In this document: in pieces, positions 8,446 to 16,718 of the stretch
Numbering within the stretch: the first letter of the stretch is position 1
How the letters are laid out: each line of letters begins with the position of its first letter
NCBI GenBank assembly: GCA_963844865.1
Contig: CAWJPY010000030.1
Coordinates: 1 to 32,789 of the forward strand
Reading direction: 5' to 3'
Origin: CAWJPY01 sp963844865
Lineage (GTDB): Bacteria; Acidobacteriota; Thermoanaerobaculia; Thermoanaerobaculales; Sulfomarinibacteraceae
DNA: 32,789 nucleotides
Notes under the pieces: generated by a model
Databases searched by the model: none
Told to the model about the DNA's origin: nothing
Seen by the model: only the letters and a program-made list of their open reading frames with translations
Translations under genes and position numbers: made by a program

Positions 8446-9456
8446 ATGAGCAGCCAACAACCGGTACGCTTCGCGGTCATCGGCGCCGGCGCGATCTCTC
8501 AGGGCTACGCACAGGCGTTCCAGGGGTGCGATCGAGTGGCGGCGGTAGCGGTGGCAGACACGCGCATCGACGCCGCCCGTTCCCTGGGCGAGGTGCTGGG
8601 CTGCCGGTCGTTCGACTCCCACGGCGCCCTTTTGGACGAGTGCGAGGTCGATGCCGTCCTGATCTGCACCCCGCCGTCCACCCACCCGTCGATCTGCATG
8701 GATTTCATCGAGCATGGAATCCCCGTGCTCTGCGAGAAACCGTTCGCCGTCTCCAGCCATGAGGCGGAGCGAGTGCTCGCAGCAGCCCACGACGCCGGGG
8801 TCTTGATCACCATGGCCTCGAAGTTCCGGTACGTGCACGATGTCATCAGGGCCAAGCAGATCGTGGACTCGGGGATCCTCGGTGAGATCATCCTCTTCGA
8901 GAACGTGTTCGCGGCCCGGGTGGACATGTCGAAGCGGTGGAACTCGGACCCCGCCGTGAGCGGCGGCGGCGTCCTCATCGACAACGGCACCCACTCGGTG
9001 GACATCGCGCGCTACTTCCTGGGCCCCCTGGCCGAGGTCCACGTGATGGAGGGCAAACGCAGCCCGGGCTTCCCCGTCGAAGACACGGTGCGCATCTTCG
9101 TGCGCAGCGAGCTCGGGGTCATCGGCAACATCGACCTGTCGTGGAGGATCAACAAGGAGCTGGATCAGTACATCAGCATCTACGGCTCGCAGGGGACCGT
9201 TCTCGTCGGCTGGAAGGAGTCCCGCTACCGCCAGTCCTCCTCCCCTGACTGGGTCCGTTTCGGGAGCGGCTACGACAAGGTCCAGGCGTTCCGCAGCCAG
9301 CTCCACAACTTCGCCGGTGCGCTCGCCGGCCACGAGGCGCTCCTCATCAACCCCGACGACGCCTATGCCTCGGTGAGGGTCGTCGAGGCCGCATACGACT
9401 CTCTTCGCGAGAGCCACTGGACCTCGGTCAAGAACAACGTTCCGGTCTTCGCCTGA
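8446..9456 (+). CDS. Gfo/Idh/MocA-family NAD(P)-dependent sugar dehydrogenase
   Basis: About 336 residues. An N-terminal Rossmann fold shows AVIGAGAIS (10-18) and VLICTPPSTH (71-80), followed by the family hallmark CEKPF (96-100) and the C-terminal substrate domain with DNGTHSVDIARYFLGP (His183 and Asp186 region, the usual catalytic position). ATG 8446 was chosen over GTG 8440 because GAGG at 8437-8440 sits 5 bases ahead of it. The gene starts 2 bases after the aminotransferase stop. Pairing of a Gfo/Idh/MocA oxidoreductase with a DegT aminotransferase and a hexapeptide acetyltransferase is the known arrangement for making 3-acetamido sugars: 3-oxidation, transamination, N-acetylation (WbpB/WlbA type). 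Substrate assignment is inference from that context. Confidence 0.9.
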   Translation: MSSQQPVRFAVIGAGAISQGYAQAFQGCDRVAAVAVADTRIDAARSLGEVLGCRSFDSHGALLDECEVDAVLICTPPSTHPSICMDFIEHGIPVLCEKPFAVSSHEAERVLAAAHDAGVLITMASKFRYVHDVIRAKQIVDSGILGEIILFENVFAARVDMSKRWNSDPAVSGGGVLIDNGTHSVDIARYFLGPLAEVHVMEGKRSPGFPVEDTVRIFVRSELGVIGNIDLSWRINKELDQYISIYGSQGTVLVGWKESRYRQSSSPDWVRFGSGYDKVQAFRSQLHNFAGALAGHEALLINPDDAYASVRVVEAAYDSLRESHWTSVKNNVPVFA

Positions 9457-9479
9457 CGTCCGGAGAGTCGGAGAACTGC

Positions 9480-10106
9480 ATGGCAACGTCCGTCCATCCC
9501 ACAGCGATCATCGAACAGGGCGTTCATCTTGGCGAAGGCACCGCCGTGTGGGACAACGTCCACATCCGTCACGGAGCAACGATCGGCGCCGACTGTATCA
9601 TCGGCGAGAAGACCTACGTCGCCTATGACGTGCGCATCGGCGACCGCGTCAAGATCAACGCCATGGTCTACATCTGCACCGCCGTCACCATCCAGGACGG
9701 CGTCATGATCAGCGCCGGCACCGTGTTCACCAACGATCGCTTCCCCCGCGCCACCACCGTCGACCTGCGGGCCCTGCGGCCCTCGGAGCCCGACGAGGAC
9801 ACCCTCCCGACCCTGGTCCGGGAGGGCGCCACCATCGGCGCGGGCTGCGTGATCGGCAACGACCTGGAGATCGGACGATTCGCCATGGTCGGGATGGGGT
9901 CGGTGGTCACCAGGTCGGTGCCGGATTTCCACCTGGTACTGGGTCATCCCGCCCGTTCCATCGGCTGCGTGTGCCGGTGCGGTCGGGTCCTGCTGCGCTT
10001 TGACGGGACCGGCGTTACCGACGCCGAGATGATCTGCTCTGCATGTGGTCTGCCCTACCGGATCGCCGGCCACGGGGTCGAGGAGTTGGCTCCTCCGGGC
10101 CGATGA
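9480..10106 (+). CDS. Left-handed beta-helix N-acetyltransferase with C-terminal zinc-ribbon-like tail
   Basis: A 208-residue protein. Residues ~5-160 are hexapeptide repeats ([ILV]-G-x4 pattern: VHLGEG, ATIGADCIIGEK, ATIGAGCVIGND, FAMVGMGSVVTR), with TVFTNDRFPRA (81-91) as in WbpD/WlbB sugar N-acetyltransferases. It probably acetylates the 3-amino group made by the upstream aminotransferase, using acetyl-CoA, as a trimer in the cytoplasm. After GHPARSIG (155-162) come Cys163/165/167 and Cys186/189, a CxC...CxxC set that looks like a zinc ribbon and is not needed for the beta-helix fold. ATG 9480 follows GGAG (9470-9473) by 6 bases. The stop overlaps the ATG of the next gene (ATGA at 10103). 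Confidence 0.9.
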   Translation: MATSVHPTAIIEQGVHLGEGTAVWDNVHIRHGATIGADCIIGEKTYVAYDVRIGDRVKINAMVYICTAVTIQDGVMISAGTVFTNDRFPRATTVDLRALRPSEPDEDTLPTLVREGATIGAGCVIGNDLEIGRFAMVGMGSVVTRSVPDFHLVLGHPARSIGCVCRCGRVLLRFDGTGVTDAEMICSACGLPYRIAGHGVEELAPPGR

Positions 10107-11524
10107 AGGGCCGACGCGACGCCCCCCGGGTTCCCCGCACCCAGCCATTGTCGGCGGCCGGCGAGCCGGAGCGGCGACCGCGGGCGGCGGATCGCACCGC
10201 TCCGGCCTGGGGCGTGGTGGGCGGGGGCATCCTGGGGATGTTCCTGGCCTGGCGTCTCGCCCAGCACGGCGCCCGGGTGACCTTGCTCGACCGGGCGCCG
10301 GCCTTCGGTGGCCTGGCCGGCGCGTGGCGCGTCGGAGACATCACCTGGGACCGGCACTACCACGTCACGCTGCTGTCGGATCGGTACACCAGGGGACTGC
10401 TGTCCGAGCTCGAGCTCGAGGGAGACATGAGGTGGGTGCAGACACGGACCGGCTTCTTCACCGACGGGGCCATGCATCCCATGTCCAGCTCCGTGGACTT
10501 CCTCCGCTTCCCTCCGCTCGGCCTCGTCGACAAGCTCCGTCTGGCCCTGACCATTCTCTACGCCTCGCGGGTGAAGAACTGGAAGCGCCTCGAGCGGGTC
10601 CCGGTGGTCGAATGGCTGCGCCGCTGGTCCGGCGCCCGCACGGTGGAGAAGATCTGGCTGCCCCTCCTCCGGGCCAAGCTCGGTGAGAGCTACCGTGACA
10701 CCTCCGCCGCCTTCATCTGGGCTACGATCGCGCGCATGTACGCCGCACGACGGACCGGGCTCAAGAAGGAGATGTTCGGCTACCTGCCGGGCGGGTACGG
10801 ACGGATCCTCGAGGCGTTTTCGGATCGCCTCTCGCGAGCCGGCGTCGACCTCCGCCCCGGCACGGGTGTGCGATCCGTTCGTTCCTCGCCGTCCGGCGGG
10901 GTGACGGTGACATGCGAGGCCGGCCCACCGCTCCAGTTCGATCGCGCACTCCTCACCGTGGCCTCGCCGGTGGCCGCACGGCTGTGCCCCGACCTCACCG
11001 ACGACGAACGGACGCGCCTCAACGGCATCCGCTACCAGGGCATCGTGTGCGCGTCGGTGCTCCTGAAGCGTCCACTCGCCGGCTACTACATCACCAACAT
11101 CACCGAGGCGTGGGTACCCTTCACGGCGGTCATCGAGATGTCGGCGCTGGTCGATCCGACGGAGCTCGGCGGCCACACGCTGGTCTATCTGCCCAAGTAT
11201 CTGGCGAGCGATGATGCCGCCTTCCGAACGCCGGACGAAGTGTGGCAGGAGACGATGCTGAGTGCCCTCTTCCGCATGTATCCCGATCTCCGCGGCGATG
11301 ATGTCCTCGCCTTCCGCGTGTCCAGAGCGCGCTTCGTGCACGCACTGTCCACCATGTCCTACTCGGATCACCTGCCTCCTAGACGCACCTCGATCCCGGG
11401 AGTCCACATCGTCAACTCCTCGCACATCGTCAACGGGACCCTCAACGTCAACGAGACCTTGAAGCTGGGCGAGGAGGCGCTGCCGTCCCTCCTCGCCGAT
11501 CACCCCGCTGGGAACGACGCCTGA
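10103..11524 (+). CDS. FAD-dependent amine-oxidase/protoporphyrinogen-oxidase-like oxidoreductase
   Basis: About 473 residues from ATG 10103, which overlaps the previous stop in an ATGA. A variable basic N-terminus precedes the FAD-binding dinucleotide fold (WGVVGGGILGMFLAWRLAQHG, near 36-56), followed by the acidic end of strand two (LLDRAPAFGGLAGAW) and WDRHYHV. The C-terminal part has an FAD-contacting region near HIVNGTLNVNETL. The family includes UDP-galactopyranose-mutase-like and carotenoid/protoporphyrinogen oxidoreductases and is recurrent in polysaccharide clusters with an unsettled role; mutase-like or dehydrogenase-like chemistry on a sugar or lipid carrier is possible. It is tightly coupled to the acetyltransferase and to the deacetylase that follows, so it belongs to the same pathway. 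The substrate is not assignable. Confidence 0.82.
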   Translation: MKGRRDAPRVPRTQPLSAAGEPERRPRAADRTAPAWGVVGGGILGMFLAWRLAQHGARVTLLDRAPAFGGLAGAWRVGDITWDRHYHVTLLSDRYTRGLLSELELEGDMRWVQTRTGFFTDGAMHPMSSSVDFLRFPPLGLVDKLRLALTILYASRVKNWKRLERVPVVEWLRRWSGARTVEKIWLPLLRAKLGESYRDTSAAFIWATIARMYAARRTGLKKEMFGYLPGGYGRILEAFSDRLSRAGVDLRPGTGVRSVRSSPSGGVTVTCEAGPPLQFDRALLTVASPVAARLCPDLTDDERTRLNGIRYQGIVCASVLLKRPLAGYYITNITEAWVPFTAVIEMSALVDPTELGGHTLVYLPKYLASDDAAFRTPDEVWQETMLSALFRMYPDLRGDDVLAFRVSRARFVHALSTMSYSDHLPPRRTSIPGVHIVNSSHIVNGTLNVNETLKLGEEALPSLLADHPAGNDA

Positions 11525-12507
11525 TGGCCAGGTCCGTCTGTAGCCTCTCCCTCGACCTGGACAACCAGTGGTCCTACATGAAGACCCACGGTGATCCGGG
11601 GTGGGAGGCGCTGCCCTCCTACCTGGACGTGGTCGTTCCCCGCGTGCTGGACACCTTCCAACGACTCGGGTGGAAGATCACCTTCTTCATCGTCGGCCAG
11701 GACGCCGCTCTCGAGAAGAACCACGCACCCCTGGCGGCGATCGCCGCCGCCGGCCATGAGGTGGCAAACCACTCCTTCCATCACGAACCGTGGATTCACC
11801 TGTACTCCAGAGAGCGCATAGACGCCGAGATCAGTCGCGCCGAGGAGGCCATCGAGCGCGCTACCGGCCGGCGTCCGGCAGGGTTCCGCGGGCCCGGCTA
11901 CAGCCTATCCAAGGCCACCCTCGAGATTCTGCTGCAGCGAGGCTATCGGTACGACGCCTCCACCTTGCCCACCTACCTGGGGCCCCTCGCCCGCGCCTAC
12001 TACTTTCTGGCGTCCGATCTCTCCCCCGCGGAGAAGCAGCAACGCAGGGATCTGTTCGGCGGCATCGGGAACGGGCTGCGTCCCCTGCGCCCCTACCTGT
12101 GGCGGCTCGACCAGGGCGAGCTGCTGGAAGTGCCGGTCACCACCGTGCCCATCTTCAAGGTCCCCTTCCATTTCAGCTACCTGCTGTACATCAGCTCCTT
12201 TTCCAGGACGCTCTCGTTTCTCTACTTTGCGGCAGCACTGAATCTCTGCAAGCTGACCGGGACCCAACCCTCGCTCCTCCTTCATCCTCTCGACTTTCTG
12301 GGTAGCGATGACGTTTCGGAGCTCGATTTCTTCCCCGGCATGACCCTCACGAGCGCTCACAAGGCAGAGTGCCTGATGCGGTATCTGCGGCACCTCGGAT
12401 CCGGCCACAGGGTGCTACCCATCACGGAGCACTCCACCCGGCTCCTCGGGTCCCGCCGCCTGAGGAGCAGAAGCGCTATCGGTCTGGACGGGAGGAAGGG
12501 CGCATGA
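11524..12507 (+). CDS. NodB-type polysaccharide deacetylase
   Basis: A 327-residue protein of carbohydrate esterase family 4, expected to remove N-acetyl groups from a sugar chain or lipid-linked sugar. Conserved motifs: SLDLD (Asp11/Asp13, motif 1), HEVANHSFHH (His83-x3-His87 metal ligands, motif 2), GFRGPGYS (120-127, motif 3) and LLLHPLDFLG near 258, likely carrying the motif-5 His. All key residues are present, unlike in the fused deacetylase at 3872. There is no signal peptide, so cytoplasmic action on a precursor is suggested. The ATG at 11524 overlaps the upstream TGA by one base, so it is coupled to the FAD oxidoreductase. The pair (oxidoreductase plus deacetylase) may act on one intermediate. 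Confidence 0.9.
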   Translation: MARSVCSLSLDLDNQWSYMKTHGDPGWEALPSYLDVVVPRVLDTFQRLGWKITFFIVGQDAALEKNHAPLAAIAAAGHEVANHSFHHEPWIHLYSRERIDAEISRAEEAIERATGRRPAGFRGPGYSLSKATLEILLQRGYRYDASTLPTYLGPLARAYYFLASDLSPAEKQQRRDLFGGIGNGLRPLRPYLWRLDQGELLEVPVTTVPIFKVPFHFSYLLYISSFSRTLSFLYFAAALNLCKLTGTQPSLLLHPLDFLGSDDVSELDFFPGMTLTSAHKAECLMRYLRHLGSGHRVLPITEHSTRLLGSRRLRSRSAIGLDGRKGA

Positions 12508-12636
12508 CCGCTCTCTGCTTTTCACTGCCAGTGCTCGCGATCCTGAGATCTTTCGTTCTCGCTTCAGCCGTTCATGTCACCTTCGCGCACCCGCGATCGA
12601 GGGAACGCACCCTCGGTTCTCACCTCGCAGGCATGT

Positions 12637-13850
12637 ATGAGTGACGAGCGCGGGGTTCCCGCATCCACCAGGTGGATCGATGCGCTGAAGGCCCTGGCCG
12701 TGCTTTGGATTTTCCTGAACCATGCCGTGGAACGAGTCCTGGGAAGCCCGTACATCGCGAATCCTACGGCGAATTGGCCACCACTTCAGGCCAGGATCGC
12801 GCAGCTTTCGCCCGTCGACTACGGAACGACGCTGGCAAGCCTCGTCCTCAACGTTCTCCGTTACGTCGGGCTGGGCCGGAGATCAGGGCGTCCAACTCTT
12901 CCTCGTCGCGAGCGGTTTTGGTCTCACCTGGAGTCTCCTGGTTCGGGGGGGACAAGAGAGCTGGGAGCGTTCTTCCGCCGGCGCCTGGGCCGCATCTACC
13001 CCCTGTGGTGGGGAGCCCATCTCGCTTTTGCCATCCCTTCATTTCTCCTCGGGACTCGGGCCTGCAGCTCAGCGACCCCAGGTTCTACCTGAGCCTCGCT
13101 CGGCTTCCGAGCGACGCCGGGATGATGTACTACTTCGCGCCCGCGTGGTGGTTCATCGGCCTCATCCTGCAGCTCTACCTGGTGTTCCCCCTTCTCGTGG
13201 TTCTGCTCCGTCGCCTCGGTGCGGGACGGTTCCTCGTGCTCACCCTCTCGACCTCGCTCGTCATCCGATTGGCGGGGTTGTACGCGTTCCACTCCTATCT
13301 GGACGCGTGGTCACGGGGTGCGGTGTTCATCACCCGTCTGCCCGAGTTCGTCCTCGGGATGGCGCTAGCTTGGTGGTGGCGAACTCGATCCCGGGCCATG
13401 GACCGCCGGCTCCGCAACGGTCGAACTCTCGTGCTGGCGTCGCCTGCTACGCCGTCGCCAACCTCCTCGCCCTGACACTGTGGGGCATGGCGCTCGCACC
13501 GTTCTGCAGGGCGCGCCATCATGGTCGGCTGTACTCCGCCCTTCGCTTGATCACCCAGCCGATCCGGGCCGTCCAGTACACCTGTCAAGTGGCTGAGCGA
13601 CCATTCCTACTCACTCTACCTCGTCCACCAACCCTCTGATGTTCGCATGAAGAGCACCGAGCCACCCGAGCCTCGCCCGGATGGCCGTCGCGGTTCCCGT
13701 CCTGGCGGCCGCCTGCTGCTCGCCGTATGCTGGAGCGTGCCGTCGACGTCTCCAGGAGAGCACTGGCGAGCCTGGGGCGGCGCCGGTCCCCGGCGCGCCG
13801 CGGCGTCTGCCGCGGTCGCTCCTCGTCGCCTTCTAGGTGTCCTCGTCGGT
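12637..13850 (+). pseudogene. Acyltransferase family 3 (OafA-like) membrane protein, multiply frameshifted
   Basis: The reading frame must be pieced together. Frame 1 from ATG 12637 gives the acyltransferase-3 start (RWIDALKALAVLWIFLNHAVE, helix 1 with catalytic-type NHA). It then moves to frame 2 at ~12870 (WAGDQGVQLFLVASGFGLTW), back to frame 1 at the G7 run 12945-12951 (FFRRRLGRIYPLWWGAHL), and to frame 0 at ~13051 (MMYYFAPAWWFIGLILQLYL, then LPEFVLGMALAWWW). Next come frame 2 at ~13425 (GVACYAVANLLALTLWGMAL), frame 0 near 13578 (KWLSDHSYSLYLVHQP), and frames 1 then 2 to about 13850. An intact protein would O-acylate cell-surface sugars across the membrane. With at least five breaks it is non-functional as sequenced, or the assembly has indel errors. 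The domain identity is secure, the end coordinate approximate. Confidence 0.75.
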
Positions 13851-14908
13851 GACCGAGGCGCTGGTGCGGGCTTCGATCCGCAGGAGGTGTACGGCTGGGG
13901 TGAGCGACCATCGCTGGAGCCGGACCAACGGCTCGGCTGGCGCCTGATACCCAACTCGACGACGCGGCTTCGCTGGGAAAGCTACGACTACGTGGTAAGG
14001 CCAACAGCCTGGGGTTCCCCGGCGCCCCTCTATCCCGAGGCCGGCCGCCGGGCGCATACCGGATCATGACGCTGGGAGACGCGTTCACAAGCGCCGAGGG
14101 GGTGGACACGGACAGGGCGTGGCCCCGACTCTTGGAGAAGGACCTGAACGCTCGTCTGGGAAAAGGGAGCGTGCAGGTCCTGAACTTCGCCATCACTGGC
14201 TACGGACCGAATCAATACATCTCGGTGTTCCGTGAGTACGGCCCGCGGTTTCGACCAAACCTGGTCCTTGTGGGATTCTTCGTCAACGACTTCGAAGACG
14301 TGCTGCAGTCGAATGAGGAGTTTGCCCGATCCATCGGGTTTGGAATGCCGGCCCAGGACGGTGTGCACAGCTATCTGGCGTTGGCGGACCTGACCAAGTG
14401 GCTGCGGCTGAACGTCGGCCAGAAGCTTCGTGCGAAGATCTCCGGTCGACCGTATCCTCTTGGCTACTTCCTGGGCAACTTCCGTTCCCTGGAGCGGGCT
14501 TCCAGCCCGAGCACGGACCGCGCCCGCCTCCTTGTAAAGGACCGCCTCTCCGATCTTCAATCGCTCGCCGACGCCATCCATGCCCGAGTCATCCTGGCGC
14601 TCATCCCCGCGCCGGTCCAGGTGTGCAGACCATCCGATCTGCGCTATTACCCGCGCGGAGTCGACCTCCAGGACGCCCGGAACTACGACCTCGATCAGCC
14701 GCAGAGGATCACCGAGCGCATCGCGGCCGAACTCGGCCTCCCAACCTATGACCTGCGCGTGCCGTTGCAGCGTCTCGACGAGTGTCCGTATCAACCGCGC
14801 AACATGCACTGGCTGGCGACCGGCCACAACGCCGTCGCGAGCTACTTGTGTGAGACGCTGGTTCGTGACGGCTATGTGGGGGCCCGCGAGCCGGGGAGGA
14901 CAGACTGA
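13790..14908 (+). pseudogene. SGNH-hydrolase-like protein, frameshifted and lacking the catalytic serine
   Basis: The N-terminal part is scattered over frames: LPRSLLVAF and VTEALVRA in frame 1, then QEVYGWGERPSLEPDQRLGWRLIPN in frame 0. It joins near 13998 to the long frame-2 segment running to the TGA at 14906-14908 (NSLGFPGAPLSRGRPPGAYR, then MTLGDAF from 14066). Order and content match membrane-anchored SGNH/GDSL proteins of polysaccharide clusters: a 'LGWRLRPN' region, the GDS block, FAITGYGPNQYI, VLVGFFVNDFEDV with the block-III Asn, and a final HW motif. The GDS block reads GDAFT, so the nucleophile Ser is Ala, and the last block reads NMHW, so the usual Asp is Asn. Either a pseudoenzyme or a decayed gene. 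The 5' limit is uncertain because it overlaps the acyltransferase 3' end; the two may once have formed one fused gene. Confidence 0.7.
14894..14900 (+). promoter_or_regulatory. Ribosome binding site that fixes the GTG start at 14910
   Basis: GGGAGGA lies 9 bases before GTG 14910, inside the end of the SGNH-like gene. The open frame extends much further upstream without homology, so this site decides the start. Confidence 0.6.
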
Positions 14909-14909
14909 C

Positions 14910-16718
14910 GTGCACCCCTTGATACCGGTTCTGGAGGCGTTCGCGATTCGTTGCGCAGGCGGCGTGGTCGCGGTCGCCTTCATCCTAGGCGCCACCAGGC
15001 TGATCCCGCGCAGGACCACCGATCCGCCGCGCTCGCTCCGGACCGCATTGGCCATCCTCTCACTGCTGTCCATCGGCATCACGGGACTGTTGTTCGTCAA
15101 CCACATACGGTTCCCCCTCTTCCTGGACCTGATGGAAGGGACGGTCTATCAACACTTTGACCGTGCCATGCACTTTCACTACATCTACACACACCCTTCG
15201 CCCGAGTTCGTGCCGCTCGCCTACAACGCGCTGTACTACGTGGCTTCGATACCCTTCGGCTGGGTATTCGGAGAGAGCCTGTTCACCCTGCGTCTGGTCT
15301 CCATCCTCGCCACGATCGGGATCGGTTGGCTGATCTTCTGGGTCCTCAAGAGAGAGACGGGGGCGGCGTGGTGGGGTCTCGTCGGAGGTGGCCTGTTCGC
15401 GGCGTCGTACTTCGCCATGGACTCCTACCTGGACACGGCTCACTCCGACTCGAGCTTCGTGCTCTGCTCGCTCGCCGGCTCTGCCATCATCCACTACAAG
15501 GGGTCGCGACGATGGCGCCTGCTGGGCCTGGCGATCCTCGTCGCGTCATTCTGGTTCAAGCAGCACGGGGCAGTGTTCGCGGTTGGCGGCCTCGCCTTCC
15601 TCACGTGGAACGAGGGGTGGCGCCGATCATGGCCGTACTGGCTGTTGGTCACGGCGCTCGGACCGATCGCCTATATCTTCCTCGGTCCGGTGCTGTTCGG
15701 GCCGGAGTACCACTACTTCACGTACACCGTCCCGTCGGCGTGGTCCACGCTACGCTTTTCATCTTTCACCAGACTGGTGAAGTACGTCGGTGGGTGGTAC
15801 GGGTGGCTCGCGCTGGCATCGGCGTGGTGGTTCGCCCGCAGGCTTGTCCGAAGCCCGCGGGTCGTGACGATCTGGCACGTCCAGCTGACCGCGGCGTTCG
15901 CGACGGCTCTCATGGGATCCCTGGACCCATCCTCCTCGAACAACGTGTACATACCGCTCGCAACCTGGCTGGTGCTCTGCGGAACATGGGGGTTGAGCCG
16001 GCTGGGACCGGCCCTCGCCGGTCGCTGGAGGGAGGTCGCCCCGTTGACCCTGGTGGCGCTCTCCTTCGCCCTGGTGGCGTTCAACCCGCTCCAGGACATG
16101 AGGTCATGGCGCGCCGGTGAGGACTACCGCGAATTCGTGACGCTCCTCCGTGGCCTCCACGGCCAGGTCTACGCCCCGACCCTGGGCCAGCTGCCGAAGG
16201 ACTACACTTTCTATCCCGCGGCTCACTGGGTCGCACTGGAAGACATGGTGAGAGGCCCGCATCGCGACACCCGCAATCCGCCCCTGGTCCAAGAGCTCCT
16301 GGAGCCGCTGCTCGACCCGACGCGTCCCGTGTACATCCTGGACAACTACCCGCTGACCCAGTTCCCCTGGTTCGAGTACCTGATCCATCACTTCGTGCTG
16401 CAGGAGGACCTTGGAGATCGCTTCCGATCCCTGCGCGTGCTTCCCGGCCGTTACGACCACGGGTGGCCCCGCTACCTCTATCGCCTCGATCCGTCGACGG
16501 TGGCCGCGCCTGCACCCGCCGCTGCCAAGGCAGGTCCGCTCCACCCCGACGCCGGAGCACCGCGGAATCACGACATGCCCGTCGCCCTCGGTTCCGGATC
16601 TGCCGCCGCGATCGGGGCCGGCCGTTCCCCCGCCGCGCCTCGACGTGGTCCCGACTCCCACCAATGCTCCATCAGACACAAAGGAGACCTGATTCATGGA
16701 ACCGATGCCGCAGCGTGA
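14910..16718 (+). CDS. Multi-pass membrane glycosyltransferase-like protein (GT39/GT-C type)
   Basis: About 602 residues from GTG 14910. Roughly ten hydrophobic segments span residues ~10-400, followed by a soluble C-terminal region and an Ala/Pro-rich tail. The first extracytoplasmic loop has FPLFLDLMEGTVYQHFDRA, resembling the acidic-residue loop of polyprenyl-phosphate-sugar-dependent GT-C enzymes. It is followed by YNALYYVASIPFGWVFGESL and FTLRLVSILATIG, typical of GT39-like proteins. It probably uses a lipid-linked sugar donor at the outer face of the inner membrane. It starts one base after the preceding stop. The last 23 bases overlap gmd, whose ribosome binding site lies within this gene. 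No specific substrate can be given; a polymerase-like role cannot be excluded. Confidence 0.75.
   Translation: MHPLIPVLEAFAIRCAGGVVAVAFILGATRLIPRRTTDPPRSLRTALAILSLLSIGITGLLFVNHIRFPLFLDLMEGTVYQHFDRAMHFHYIYTHPSPEFVPLAYNALYYVASIPFGWVFGESLFTLRLVSILATIGIGWLIFWVLKRETGAAWWGLVGGGLFAASYFAMDSYLDTAHSDSSFVLCSLAGSAIIHYKGSRRWRLLGLAILVASFWFKQHGAVFAVGGLAFLTWNEGWRRSWPYWLLVTALGPIAYIFLGPVLFGPEYHYFTYTVPSAWSTLRFSSFTRLVKYVGGWYGWLALASAWWFARRLVRSPRVVTIWHVQLTAAFATALMGSLDPSSSNNVYIPLATWLVLCGTWGLSRLGPALAGRWREVAPLTLVALSFALVAFNPLQDMRSWRAGEDYREFVTLLRGLHGQVYAPTLGQLPKDYTFYPAAHWVALEDMVRGPHRDTRNPPLVQELLEPLLDPTRPVYILDNYPLTQFPWFEYLIHHFVLQEDLGDRFRSLRVLPGRYDHGWPRYLYRLDPSTVAAPAPAAAKAGPLHPDAGAPRNHDMPVALGSGSAAAIGAGRSPAAPRRGPDSHQCSIRHKGDLIHGTDAAA

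Noticed and set aside
12504..12644. 46-codon frame overlapping the end of the deacetylase gene
   Set aside because: Only an ATGA overlap supports it; the protein has no recognisable motif and lies just ahead of the acyltransferase start.
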